Positions 33,790 through 45,848 of a stretch of 64,000 nt of DNA are shown here, piece after piece. Source of the stretch: Euleptes europaea (taxonomy: Eukaryota; Chordata; Lepidosauria; Squamata; Sphaerodactylidae). A program made the translations under genes and the position numbers. Location of the stretch: positions 11,849,821-11,913,820 of the forward strand of contig NC_079312.1 in NCBI RefSeq assembly GCF_029931775.1, in the 5' to 3' direction. The notes under the pieces are model-generated. The model saw only the letters and a list, made by a program, of their open reading frames with translations, made no database searches and was not told the origin of the DNA. The stretch's first letter is position 1. Every line of letters starts with the position of its first letter.

Positions 33790-34557
33790 TATGCATCAAC
33801 CAGAGCTGTCATTGGTGAAATTGGGGGAGTTATTATGGTTCTGCCATAATAATATTCCAAGCAAGCCATCTCTCAAGATATGTCTTCCATCTTCCTTTTG
33901 AATTGTTTTTAATGATTTCTTACTGCACAAATCTGCATTTTCTTACACACCATATTCTCATGTGCACTGTATAAGGGAGTGGATGTGAAGCATTGGAGCT
34001 GCATTGAAACTGCTATATTTGTGGCCTTTACTTTTTAAGTTGCTCTGCCTTTCAGAAAATCAGGTTGTTGGTTTAGTATACCACCTGCCATATTTTAAAT
34101 TATTTTATATAGCAGCCATGTCATGATCTTTAAGGTCGTTGATCTTTCCCTTTTCAGAAGCAACTCAGACCAATCAATAAACTAGCTGAGATGGCATGCT
34201 TAAATTTTACCGGAATTCTGACCTACTTCTGCAGTGGAGTGGGATTTGTCCAAATCACTGATTTCTAGTTATTTATTAGGGTATTATCAACCTTAGTCCC
34301 CCCACCCCCCGACCAAATGTGTCACGTTTTAACTTTAAACAAATGTTATTTGAATTCCAAATACTGGATTTTCTTTTTAACATGTATGTGAAAATAGCAT
34401 TTGCTTATTTTTTTTCAAGAGTTTCCCATTTATCTGTTTTATGTCACCAGAGAAAGGTGGTCTTCTGCTGTCCTCCTTCACTGCTTAAAATGTATTCATT
34501 CTGCAATTAAATAAAAAAATACATTTAATTTTTTTTTAAATCTGCTTTCCCCCCCAG
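33790..34557. other. Gene A intron, AT-rich
   Basis: No exon. AT-rich, perhaps more LINE-derived sequence. It ends in the polypyrimidine tract of the KRAB exon. Confidence 0.4.
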
Positions 34558-34684
34558 TCTTTGGCTTCCTTTGCGGACGTGGCCGTATGTTTCACCAAGG
34601 CAGAGTGGGCCCTGCTGGATCCAGGCCATAGAGCTCTTTACTGGGAAGTCATGCTGGAGAACTATGGGAGTGTGTCCTCTCTGG
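34558..34684 (+). CDS. Gene A KRAB-A exon
   Basis: A 127-nt exon with acceptor cccccccag and donor CTGG/GTAAGG. It encodes [20 protein letters not shown], then [19 protein letters not shown], a recognisable KRAB A-box (consensus DVAV.FT..EW..LD...R.LY..VMLENY). KRAB-A boxes recruit the TRIM28 corepressor in many tetrapod proteins (family knowledge). The DV, EW and MLENY core residues are kept; ADVAVCF replaces the usual EDVAVYF of gene B, and ALYWEV replaces LYREV. Phase 0 in, 1 out. Confidence 0.92.
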
Positions 34685-34984
34685 GTAAGGATAGATGCCA
34701 AAGGTACAAATTGCTTCCGTTGGGAGGATGCATGAATCAAAGTATTAAACAGCAAAATGTGGCTGTGAGGCCTACATGGGTACTCACCCCCACTGGGGAC
34801 CTCCAGGCGTTGGGGTGTCAGCGAACATGGTGTATGGCATGGCCTGCTGGAGCAACCCAACCTACTTGGTTGGCCCAGTGGCAATTGCAGCCAGTGTTGT
34901 GGCCACCATCAGAACCAGGATGGGCCTCATGACCTGAAATGGAGATAAAGGCCTTACTTCTCTTCCTTCCCCCGCCCCCCGAAG

Positions 34985-35104
34985 CCAGAAATGTAAGAGA
35001 GTCTAAGATGGAGACAGACAAAAACCTTGCATCTGAAGAAGGGCTGCAGAGTTTGTCAAGAGGATCTCAAGAGAGTATTTCCTTCTTGAGTGAGCTGGCT
35101 GAGA
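34985..35104 (+). CDS. Gene A post-KRAB exon
   Basis: A 120-nt exon with acceptor cccgaag and donor A/GTGAGT. It encodes RNVRESKMETDKNLASEEGL, then QSLSRGSQESISFLSELAE. Phase 1 in, 1 out, so its inclusion or skipping does not change the frame. It is the paralogue of 17143-17271 in gene 2 and of 60670-60776 in gene B. Confidence 0.8.
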
Positions 35105-35712
35105 GTGAGTATCCATGTGTATGACAAGGGAATGGACAAGGAGTAGGAGGATTTCTGCTTCACTTATTAGCAACCCTTAGTTTGCTGGAATTATAAAGCC
35201 TGCTGGGTGAGGAGGGAGGGGAGGCCTTCTGGGGCCTGGGATCTGGGTAGCTCAGAAGCTCCTTTAGGGGTTACAGTATCCTTAGATATTGGATATTCCA
35301 GGGAAATGGGCTGGTAACATGAGACGAGGCCTGATGGATGAGAACCAAGCCCTACCTCCTCTTTCCTAGAGAAGTCAGCTAGATGCCTTTGGGCATTACT
35401 TCCCCCCCCCCAACATCTGGCATCCTTTCTAATATCTATGTGGTTTACTTGGCAAGGTCTTGGCTTCTCACTCCTCCCCTCCCAGCAAATGTGTATTTTG
35501 GGGAAACTGAAAACCAGCTCACTAGCTCTCCTTACAACTAGAAGGACAGGATATCATTATATCAATTGAAATGTGAAGCGTGGGGGAGGATTCTTTGCTG
35601 ATTCTTCCATTCAAGTACATATTAGTTTGAGGGAGGGGAGGGATAGGCAGAGAATTTTTGGCCTGGCTTCTTGCATAGTTGCTGATTGGACCTCTTTTTT
35701 TTATTCCAGCAG
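35105..35712. other. Gene A last intron
   Basis: Collinear with the 3' half of the last intron of gene B (61380-61960), for example 'gaggcttctggggcctggg'-like sequence. No exon or repeat called. Confidence 0.5.
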
Positions 35713-38048
35713 GAGATGCAGAGGAGACACTTTGGGAATTACAGGGGTTCTCTTTGGAAAAAGTGAAAAAAGAAGAGGCTGAAGGAAGCTTCAAGGATGG
35801 GGATGGACCACAAAATCAGGGGGGAAGCCATGCAGAGAAGAAAAGGGATGTATGCATTCCTTGCCAAGGAGGAGACTTCCATGAAATTCCAGATCAAGAA
35901 GAACAGTCAAGCAAAATAAGAAGGAATGGAGGCCTCCATGCCAAACACTCCAGGGAAAATGAAAATGAAAGTGTGGCCTTTTCAAAGACCTTCAATCAGG
36001 GCATGAACATTATTTCCCAGGCACAAATTCCTTCAGGAGAGAAACCATATTGTGACAAGAGCTTCTCACCAAAATCAGATCTTGTTCAACACCAAAGGAT
36101 TCATTCAGGAAAGAAGCCATTTATCGGCTCAGAAACAGGGGAAACATTCTCTGATGGAAACAAGGAAAATGTACATTTTCCAAAGATCAGTATAATGAAG
36201 GCATGTAAATGTTTTTTGTGTGGGGAGAGCTTCAGATGCAGATCACAGCTCCATGTACACCAAAGAACCCACAGAGTGGAAAAGCCTTTTGAATGTTCAC
36301 AGTGTGGAAAGAAATTCCGTTGGAGTTGCATTCTTCAAGGGCATTTAAGAAACCACCGAGGGGAGAAACCTTTTGAGTGTTCAGTCTGTGGAAAGAAATT
36401 CAGTCACCGTGGCAATTTTAGAAAGCATCAAAGAACCCACACCGGGGAGAAACCTTTTGAATGCTTGGAGTGTGGAAAGAAATTCAGTCAGAGTAGCAAT
36501 CTTCAAAAGCATGAAAGAACCCACACTGGGGAGAAACCTTTTGAATGCTCAGAGTGTGGAAAGAAGTTCAGTTTGAACTCCAGTCTTCAAAAGCATCAAA
36601 GAACCCACACTGGGGAGAAACCTTTTGAATGCTCTGAGTGTGGAAAGAAATTCAGTCAGCGTTGCCATCTTCAAGAACATCAAAGAATCCACACTGGGGA
36701 GAAACCTTTTGAATGCTCAGAGTGTGGAAAGAAATTCAGTCGGAGTCGCATTCTTCAAGAGCATCTAAGAACGCACACTGGAGAAAAACCTTTTGAATGC
36801 TTGGAGTGTGGAAAGAAATTCAGTCAGAGTGGTCATCTTCAACAGCATCAAAGAACCCACACTGGAGAGAAACCTTTTGAATGCTCAGAGTGTGGAAAGA
36901 AATTCAGTCGGAGTGACGCTCTTCAGCAGCATCAAAGAACCCACACTGGGATGAAACCTTTTGAATGCTTGGAGTGTGGAAAGAAATTCAGTCAGAGTCG
37001 TGGTCTTCAACAGCATCTAAGAACCCACACTGGGAAAAAACTTTTTGAATGCTCAGGGAGTGGAAAGAGATTCAGTCAGAGTGACACTCTTCAACAGCAT
37101 CAAAGAACCTACACTGGAGAGAAACCTTTTGAATGCTCAGAGTGTGGAAAGAAATTCAGTCAGAGTGACACTCTTCAACAGCATCAAAGAACCCACACTG
37201 GGATGAAAGCTTTTGAATGCTTGGAAAGTGGAAAGAAATTCAGTCAGACTCGCAATCTTCAACAGCATCTAAGAACCCACACTGGGGAAAAACTTTTTGA
37301 ATGCTCAGGGAGTGGAAAGAAAGTCAGTCAGAGTGACACTCTTCAGCAGCATCAAAAAAGCCACACTGGGGAGAAAACGTTTGAATTCTTGGAGGGTGGA
37401 AAGAAATTCAATCAGAGTGGCCATCTTCAAAAGCAGGGAAGAACCCACACTGGAGAGAAACCTTTTGAATGCTCAGAGTGTGGAAAGAAGTTCAGTTTGA
37501 ACTCCAGTCTTCAAAACCATCAAAGAACCTACTCTGGGGAGAAACCTTTTGAATGCTCAGAGTGTGGAAAGAAATTTAGTCAGAGTGGCCATCTTCAAGA
37601 TCATCAAAGAATCCACACTGGGGAGAAACCTTTTGAATGCTCAGAATGTGGAAAGAAATTTGGTCGGAATTCCATTCTTCAGGAGCATCTAAGAACCCAC
37701 ACTGGAGAGAAACCTTTTGAATGCTCAGAGTGTGGAAAGAAATTCAGTCGGAGTGGCCATTGTCGACAGCATGAAAGAACCCACACTGGAGAGAAACCTT
37801 TTGAATGCTCAGAGTGTGGCAAGAAATTCAGTCGAAGTGACACTCTTCATCAGCATGAAAGAACCCACACTGGGAAGAAAGCTTTTGAATGCTTGGAGTG
37901 TGGAAAGAAATTCAGTCAGAGTCACAATCTTCAACAGCATCTAAGAACCCACACTGGGGAAAAACTTTTTGAATGCTCAGAAAGTGGAAAGAAATTCAGT
38001 CACTCTTCAGCAGCATCAAAAAAGCCACACTGGAGAGAAACCTATTGA
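35713..38048 (+). CDS. Gene A terminal C2H2 zinc-finger exon (long array)
   Basis: Starts after a tandem CAGCAG acceptor. An acidic linker leads into about 23 finger units of 28 residues with consensus [26 protein letters not shown]. About 16 are intact. Several central units have lost zinc ligands (ECSGSGK, ECLESGK, EFLEGGK) or a histidine (QRTY), and the first unit is shortened. Three consecutive fingers form a higher-order block repeated about three times. Near 38001 an 8-nt loss, judged against the unit at 37329-37370, shifts the frame and ends the protein at 38048. Two more finger units remain readable downstream but untranslated. The assembled gene is open for about 1062 residues. Confidence 0.9.
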
Positions 38049-38620
38049 GTGCTCAGAGTGTGGAAAGAAATTCTGTTGGTGTGACCATCTTCAACAACAT
38101 CTAAGAAACCGCACAATGAGAAACCATGTAACTACTTAGCCTGTGAAAAGAGCATTTTGCTTATATCACACATCAAAGTCAACCAGAGTCTACATAGGCT
38201 CAGGACCATGCAAACTCTTGGAAAGACTTTATATCTGCACAGAAACCTTACCATAACTACAGAAACAAATAAACAAAAAATTCAAACAGGCAAGAAATGG
38301 TGCAAATGCTTGGATTGTTGAAACAGGTGTAGTTATCATTGACACCTCAGTTGGATCTCGTAGCCAGGATGTGCTTTGAGGGTGGAAGGAGATTCAAGAC
38401 CAGCCCATCTCTGCTTAAGCATTGAGGAATCGTCTCAGGGAGAAACCTCATAAATACTCCCGGTGTGGCAAGACTTTGAGGCATATTATTCAGAGAATCC
38501 ACGCAGTCATAAAACTTACCCTTGACCACCCTATAGTGAGGTCTGATGAGACTCTTTCTCGATTGCTCAGATGTCAGGGGATCAGGAAGTCATTAAATAC
38601 AGAGGGACTTCTCTGTGAAA
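38049..38620 (+). other. Gene A 3' UTR with a relic finger
   Basis: Contains the two out-of-frame finger units (to about 38139), then sequence collinear with 63600-63850. At 38434-38515 a frame reads EKPHKYSRCGKTLRHI, then IQRIHA, the trace of an older finger with lost ligands. Confidence 0.65.
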
Positions 38621-38627
38621 CCTGCTA

Positions 38628-38770
38628 TTTATTTATTTATTATTCACACTTACTACCCCACTCTCCCCGGCCAAAAACCAGGCTCAAAGCAACTTACAGA
38701 ATATAAATATCCAATAAATCAGTAAAAGCATTAAAACAACATTTAAATTAGCCCTAAAAATTATGCAGAC
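38628..38770 (-). mobile_element. L2-like LINE 3' end
   Basis: 'tttatttatttattattcac' with 'accaggctcaaagcaactta' on the plus strand, the antisense of an L2 3' end. Confidence 0.65.
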
Positions 38771-39099
38771 ATTATCCTAAAGACTTAAGGACATCTGCTG
38801 AGCAAACTATTTTGGTTGTCTGCAAAACTAATGACAGCATTTCTGTTTGCCAAATCTTGTGAAGAAATAGAGAGGCTAAGAGTAGCAGGTATCTACAGCC
38901 TTCCTGTTACTACTATATAGGACTGTGCATATTGGCTTTACTGAGCTGAAAATAAACCCAAAATAAGCCATTTCAGCTTATTTCAGGTTTATTTTATTCT
39001 GAATGCAGAAAAGGGGAATCCTGGCAAAGCTGGATAGCCCCTTCCTGCAATAGCCTGAATAAATATTCGAACTTTTCAGGATTCAGTGATTCCCTAATC

Positions 39100-39480
39100 T
39101 GTGCTGCGGTCCTTCTCCGGGGCTGAGGAAAGCCCACAGCACAAATCTAAGTGAAGCCTCCCACCCACATGGCTTCCCTGGAGTCTGGGGAAGCCATGTG
39201 GGGTAGGCTTCATTTAGATCCAGGCTGTCAAGGCTGGCAGCATGTGTTTAACTAAAGCCTCCCTTCTGCATGGCTTCCTGGGACTCCATCAAGATGCATG
39301 CTGCCAGTCCTGGGACTCCCGAGAAGGTGGGCAGGGTTGTTTAGATCTGTGCTGCCAAGGCTGGCAGCATGTATTTTTATGAAGCCGCATAGGGGGGCTT
39401 CATTAAGATGTATGTTGCCAAGGCTTGATAGCATAGAAGCCCCCCACCCACCTTCCCGGGAGTCCATTGCTTTTGTGTGG
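39100..39480. repeat. Degenerate repeats around 'aaggctggcagcatgt'
   Basis: The phrase 'ccaaggctggcagcatgt' and its variants recur about four times with 'ggcttcattaagat' nearby. The period is irregular (about 70-130 bp). Origin not recognised. Confidence 0.4.
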
Positions 39481-42018
39481 AAGTATTCCCCTGGACTGGG
39501 GAGAGCTGGTGAAGAGGAGCATCGGCTCCAAATTGCCCCCCCATGTTTTACAGGGTCCTTTTGGCCAGCTGGAAAATGTAATTGGGTGGACCTGGCTGAG
39601 AGAAGAAGGTGATTTGGGGGAGGGGTGAGTCCCAAGATGGCTACCAGGCCCAACTCTTAACTTTCCCTCCCCCCTGCCCTCCCTTAGTTAACTTTAACTG
39701 CCTACTTGGATCACGGTCTCTGAATGCCCTTTAACAGTCCAAAGGAAAAAGTAAACAACTAATAACTAACTCTCACAGCAGAGGAGCTTGGAGATCATTA
39801 TCGTCCGGGGAGTTAAGCCGCATAAGGAGGAATTGGTGAGCTCATCTCCCTGGCGAATTCAGCACTTTCCTTCTGCTCTCACTACAAAGAGAAATCAACA
39901 GTGGTCGTGTTGGCTTACTCTCAGCAGGCTTACCAGTGCGGTTTGTTCCCTGGAGGAGGTAACGACTGGGTCCCTGGAGAGGAATAAGTGCTGTGATGAG
40001 GTTTTGGAGGTCATTTCTCCCCACTGATCCTACTCTGTATAGCCCCCTCTCCCTGAAGGTTACTTTGTCAGACAAGATACCCGGCGTCTTCCCATCTTCA
40101 TTTACATTCCTTTTGTTTACGCTTTTGCATTTTGGCTCTACCTCCGTGGGGCAGTTTTTATAAATATCTTTTGGACAATCTATAAATTGATGGGATCATT
40201 ACAATCAATCGATTTGTGGGATTGCAAATCGTGTTGGAACTTTACAAATTATAACTCTTAAATTGCATTGGAACATTACAATTCCTTGGTCAATGGTCTT
40301 TCTGTTCAACATGGAGTTTGGTTTGACCTTTCTTCTGTGGATGTCAGCTGTGGGGTTTGCATAACTTTCTGCTACACTAACTTTCGATTCTGGCTCTCAG
40401 CCACAGACTCTGTTCTAATCTGCAGTCTTAGATACTACACCATCTGCTGGACATTTGATGGATTACAGGGCCCTTATTTGTAAAACTTTTTTTGCCTTTT
40501 CCCATGATACTCATTCTAGTAATATCAGCCTTGTAATATTAAGTAAACTAAGTATTATTAAATTAGGTATCAGTGATTAAGTAAACATATTGACTGATTT
40601 CCTTGTTTTCCTTGCAGCATTGTAATACTTTGTTGACCACTTTCTCACTTTTGGTTTGTTGTTTCAAATTGCAAATTTCTGATCATATTAATTCATATTA
40701 ATTCATACTTGGCTGTTCAATATTTGCTTATAGTGGAGTCTTTGAAGAAATTATTATTTATTATTATCTATAATTGAATTTTTATTTGCAGTGTTTATAG
40801 TGTTCTCAAACCACTAGTGCTCTTAGTTATGTAATAGTGTTATGATTGCATACTTCAAGATATATTGGTGGCTTTCCCTATCCTAACCCACTTAACCCTA
40901 TTTTGCTACACAATTCTACACAATTATGTAAAATTTTACAATTTTACTTAAAGACAATCCGAGAGAATAAAAAGCAAACAGTACACAGACCTGACGGACA
41001 CATCTGGGAACTACAAGGAAATACCTGAAGAGGAACCAAAAGACATCATCATAGGGAAATCAAAGAATTAGAAAAATAAAAGGACTGCCAAAGTTCCTGA
41101 AATGGTCAAGGAAGCACAAGAACTATTCTTACAGACACAAGAATTAATAAAAGAGATAAAAAACTTGCAAGAATCAATACAACAATCAGCAACAACTACA
41201 AAATAGCATAACTAGCATTCAAGAGAAGATTGCAGAGAACACAAAAGACATTTCTGAGATCAAACAAAAACAAAAGTCCATCGAAACAGAGCTGGAAGTG
41301 CATCACTTAAAACTCGCTCAACGTTCACGATCCCATCTAGATACCAATATTAGGGTTGATGCTCGTGAAGCAAAGTTGAGAGACAAGAACCTCAAACTAT
41401 GCAAGTTCTTAGAACCATTCGGTAAAGCGGATCTAGAGGGTGACCTGATGGTTTTATTGCAAGAGCAGTATGAATTAGACGAAGATGCCCTAAAGCTTGA
41501 AAACTGTTATCGAATTAATTCTGCTTATTCTAGAAGAAACAAGACTCCAAGAGACATTCTGATAAAATTTGTGCACAAAAGAATTACTTCTTCAAATTCA
41601 GAGAGATGACCCCTTGGTATATCAAGGCACGGTGATACAAATTCCCTCCAATCTACCCGGTGAAGTGTTGATCAAAAGAAAAGAATTAAACAATCTGAGC
41701 ATTCCTCATGAGAGAGGAATAAGCTTTTGCTGGTTGGTCCCTTACTCAATAGAAGTGTCTTTATCCAAAGGCAAAAGAATCATTTGTAATCAAACGGAGG
41801 CACAAAAATTAATCAACAAAATTCTGTCCACCAACGGTAATTCAAAGAATGGACAAGGTGAGAAAGCAGAAGAGGAGTGCAAAGGCAGAGACAAGGACTC
41901 GGAAACTATCGTGTTCAAGTATGCCCTCTTCCAGGTACCCACCAACAAAACCTTCGGCTGCAGAGACACAGGAAAAAGACAAACTTGACCAAGCAGCAGC
42001 TCTAGATCCGTAGAAGTA

Positions 42019-42674
42019 TGATGGAAACAATAAACATCTGATCTATTAATATTAACGGTTTAAATTCCCCTTCTAAGAGGAAGAAAATATTCCACAAATA
42101 ATGTATATTCTCCTAGGACATCATCTGTCTACAAGAAACTCACGTTAAGAAAGATCACAAAAAAATCCTGCATGTTAGAAAGCTGGGAACACCTTACATC
42201 TCCTTGGCCAAACAGAAAAAAAGAGGAATAGTAACTTATGTCAATGAAAATGAACTAACAGTTCTCAAGCATAATTCACATGACAATGGGCAATACCAAT
42301 TTCTCATTATTCAGAAAAGTAATGGAGAACAATTTACCTTAGTAAACATTTATTCATCCAGTACAATGATGGAAATCTTCTTTGACAATCTTTTCAAAGC
42401 ACTAATTGATTCCAATCAAGGGGAAATTGTACTTCTAGGTGACTTCAACAGTGTACTTAATCCCAACCTAGATAAATCAATTAAAAACAGCAGCAGGAAG
42501 CACCCAAGAAATGTATTTTGCTTTATGGAAGAACTTCATTTGGTTGACACATGGAGAATCAAACATTCAAACGTTCGAGATTACACATTTTATTCGAATA
42601 CACACTACTACTACTCAAGAATTGACATGTGTTGGATTTCTAAGTCTCTGCTAGTTAATCTGGGTCTAGTCTAA
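42019..42674 (+). pseudogene. L1 ORF2 endonuclease region, decayed
   Basis: Apurinic-type endonuclease domain of L1 ORF2: SININGLNSP at the start, QETHVKKDH after an early stop, then IVTYVNENELTVLKHNSHDN and LLGDFNSVLNP, ending in DYTFYSNTHYYYSRIDMCWI. The conserved catalytic GDFN and the SRID of the C-terminal H-box region can be seen. Stops split the frame. Confidence 0.8.
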
Positions 42675-43206
42675 ATAGCTCCCAAAACATTTTCTGACCA
42701 TAATCCAATAGAGGTAACCTGGAAACAAGAGGAACTTGGACTCAGGAGATGGAGACTCAATGATTAAATCTTGCAACAAAGGAATGTTGTCACCCAATGT
42801 GAAAAAGATTTGAATGAATTCTTCCGTTAAAACAATACTCCTGGAATGTCAAGCAAAGCAAGCAAAGCCTTCGTAAGAGGAACCTTAATTTTTATTAATG
42901 CCAGGAATAAAAAAGAAAAGTGGAGAACAAATGAGGAGCTTCAGAAAGAACTCAGAGTCTTACAGACTCACTATCAGAACTTTCATGATAAAGAAACTTT
43001 AAAAAATCTAATTTACTAAGCACAAAATCGATGTAATAGAAATGGAAGATCTATGAAACAAAATTAGATATGCCAAACAAAAACACTGTGAAAGAGCCAA
43101 TAATCTGGGGGAGGTATCTTGCCAACTGTTTAAGAAACACTCAGAAGAATTCTTGGAGCTAAGAAAGATGGGAAGATCTCTAACAAACAAGAAGATATTG
43201 AAAAGA

Positions 43207-43403
43207 TATTTTGCAGGACAATGACTCAGCTCAAACTCAACCCCCTTCTGACTATAGATATTACTCTTCCAACACACTTTGACACTGAGAGACACTGTCC
43301 TTCAGTGTTACTCCTCTGAAGATGCCTGCCACAGCTGCTGGCGAACGTCAGTAAAGAAAATACCAAGACCACGGTCACACAGCCTGGATAACCTACAAGA
43401 ACT
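43207..43403 (+). mobile_element. Penelope-like terminal unit inserted in L1 (family alpha)
   Basis: A 197-bp plus-strand copy from 'ttttgcaggacaatgactca' to 'ataacctacaagaact'. It is flanked by 'gatattgaaaaga' and 'gatactgaaaaga' (43194-43206 and 43404-43416). The hammerhead-like core (43312-43353) is present but less perfect here. Confidence 0.85.
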
Positions 43404-43478
43404 GATACTGAAAAGACTTTCTTCAAGAAGCTATATGCGAAGGACAATCTTGAAAAAGAGAGTCTCAAAGAATTTATT

Positions 43479-44033
43479 TTGTGTGCACACCTATCGAAAC
43501 TCTCTCCTGAAGATTTTGACTCCCTCAACCAGAACATCACAATCCCAGAAATTGTGCATGCGATCAAAGAGCTCAAGACAGACAAAGCACCAGGTCCAGA
43601 TGGAATAACTCCCAAATTCTACAAACTCTTTGAGCAGCAAATCTCACTGAATCTGCAAAGACTTTCCAACGATATAATTAGAGAAGGAGAAATACCTATT
43701 TCTTGGACTGAAGCCTACATCTCTCTTATTACAAAAGAAAGCTTGGATCAATATTTACTGCAATCCTATAGACCTATATCGCTCTTGAACGTTGATTATA
43801 AAATATTTGTCTCCATTTTTACAAAGAGACTGCAAAGATGTATTACAAAGTTAGTCCACCCAGATCAAGCTGGCTTTATCCCAAAAAGACATATGAGAGA
43901 CAATGTAAGATTCATTCTCAGCGCCATTAATTATATTAAATCCAGTACTCAAAAAGCAGCATTTCTTTTTTTAGACACTGAGAAAGCCTTCGAAAATGTC
44001 TCTTGGGATTTCATTCTTAAAATATTGGAGTAG
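43479..44033 (+). pseudogene. L1 ORF2 reverse transcriptase region, decayed
   Basis: Reverse transcriptase N-terminal half of the L1: KELKTDKAPGPDGITPKFYK, SYRPISLLNVDYKIFVSIFT and AAFLFLDTEKAFENVSWDFI. It continues after the nested insertion at about 46911 with GTRQGCPRSPLLFDLAMEVL and KSYADDDVLICQDE, where the catalytic YADD is kept. Confidence 0.85.
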
Positions 44034-44318
44034 ATCAATTGCGGTAATAACTTCCTAAATGCAATCTACTCTACCCAACAAGCCAGACTTTTGATAAATG
44101 GCAAACTTACTGAGAACTTCAAAATGAATAAAGGTACCAGACAAGCAGCATGATGCTGCAGGACGCTCAAGGACGTGCTCCATTACTGGTTTTATTTTTC
44201 CTTGTTTTAGCTTTTAATTAGGGCTCCTATTTGTTTCTCCTTATCTCACACTGGCTATTTTAAAAAGGGCAAGAGTCCAGTGGCACCTTAAAGACTAACA
44301 AAAATATTTTCTGGTAGG

Positions 44319-44358
44319 GTATGAGCTTTCGTGAGCCACAGCTCACTTCTTCAGATAC
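44319..44358 (-). ncRNA. Hammerhead-ribozyme-like motif (family beta)
   Basis: Minus-strand copy of the motif described at 46680-46719, in the left arm of the palindrome. Confidence 0.6.
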
Positions 44359-45805
44359 AGCTAGAATGTGAATCACATCGGTCTTTAAGTAGAGGAACAG
44401 TATGTAAATGTGAATAGCAGGCTTGATTGGATTAGGTGTGATATGCAAAAGAGTCTGTGATGTCCAGGGGAGAGATGGGTGTGGAGAAATCAGCATTGGT
44501 AATGGGCCATGAATGCAAGGTCTTTATTCAGCCCAGGTAAATGCATTGACTTTAGTTTGAATATCAACTGTAATTCAGCAGTTTCTCTTTCCAATCTCCC
44601 TTTAAAATTCCTTTGTAAGAGAACTGCTACTCTTAAATCTGCAACAGAATGTCCTGGAAGGTTGAAATGTTCACCCACTGGTTTCTGAATATTGTGGTTT
44701 CTGATGTCAGACTTATGTCCATTTAATCTTTGTCTAAGAGACTGACCTGTTTGTCCAATGTAGATTGTGGAAGGGCATTGCTGGCATGTGATGGCATAAA
44801 TCACATTAGAAGATGAGCAGGAATATGAACCTGAGATAGTATGGCTGACATTGGTGGGTCCAGAGATGGTGTTCCTAGAATCTATATGAGGGCAAAGTTG
44901 GCACCTTGGTTTGTTGCAGGCCTTGGTGCCAGAGTCCATGTTCTTGTTAAGTAGTTTATCATCATGGGTGAGAAGTTGTTTTAGGTTAGCCGGCTGTCTG
45001 TAAGCAAGAAAGGGACATCCCCCCAGTGCTTCAGCGAGGGAGGTGTCACAATCCAGCATTGGTTGTAGGTCCTTAATAATACGTTGGACTGGTTTTAATT
45101 GGGAGCTATAAGTAACAACCAGAGGTGTTCTGTTGTCATTCTGTTGTCATTCTGTCAAGAATGACAACAGAACACCTCTGGTTGTTACTTATAGCTCCCA
45201 ATTAAAACCAGTCCAACGTATTATTAAGGACCTACAACCAATGCTGGATTGTGACACCTCCCTCGCTGAAGCACTGGGGGGATGTCCCTTTCTTGCTTAC
45301 AGACAGCCGGCTAACCTAAAACAACTTCTCACCCATGATGATAAACTACTTAACAAGAACATGGACTCTGGCACCAAGGCCTGCAACAAACCAAGGTGCC
45401 AACTTTGCCCTCATATAGATTCTAGGAACACCATCTCTGGACCCACCAATGTCAGCCATACTATCTCAGGTTCATATTCCTGCTCATCTTCTAATGTGAT
45501 TTATGCCATCACATGCCAGCAATGCCCTTCCACAATCTACATTGGACAAACAGGTCAGTCTCTTAGACAAAGATTAAATGGACATAAGTCTGACATCAGA
45601 AACCACAATATTCAGAAACCAGTGGGTGAACATTTCAACCTTCCAGGACATTCTGTTGCAGATTTAAGAGTAGCAGTTCTCTTACAAAGGAATTTTAAAG
45701 GGAGATTGGAAAGAGAAACTGCTGAATTACAGTTGATATTCAAACTAAAGTCAATGCTCCTTGTAGGTTATCCGGGCTGTGTAACCGTGGTCTTGGAATT
45801 TTCTT

Positions 45806-45848
45806 TCCTGACGTTTCGCCAGCAACTGTGGCCGGCATCTTCAGAGGA
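45806..45848 (-). ncRNA. Hammerhead-ribozyme-like motif (family alpha)
   Basis: Minus-strand mirror of 46355-46397, in the other arm of the palindrome. Confidence 0.6.

Larger units (their letters stand above)
31832..33790 (-). mobile_element. L1 LINE fragment (antisense), composite
   Basis: The minus frame at 32683-32976 reads MIKWMQNSGGSINMNQWDTL and MEYQILRKNWYIMF, typical of the L1 ORF2 C-terminal region. The T-rich start at 31832 is the poly(A) end. An inverted-repeat element (32302-32640) and an L2-like piece (33010-33550) interrupt it. The block is absent from the corresponding intron of gene B. Confidence 0.7.

Noticed and set aside
39252-39653. Open frames of 104-133 codons on both strands
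   Set aside because: They lie in a degenerate repeat region with no family motif or splice context.
44490-45059. GIY-YIG frames as a host endonuclease gene
   Set aside because: They occur twice in inverted orientation inside a target-duplicated insertion and match Penelope-like C-terminal proteins.
45100-45200. Inverted duplication as an assembly artefact
   Set aside because: Different palindromes at six sites have separate target duplications and differ between arms. An artefact would not create these, although read-level confirmation was not possible.
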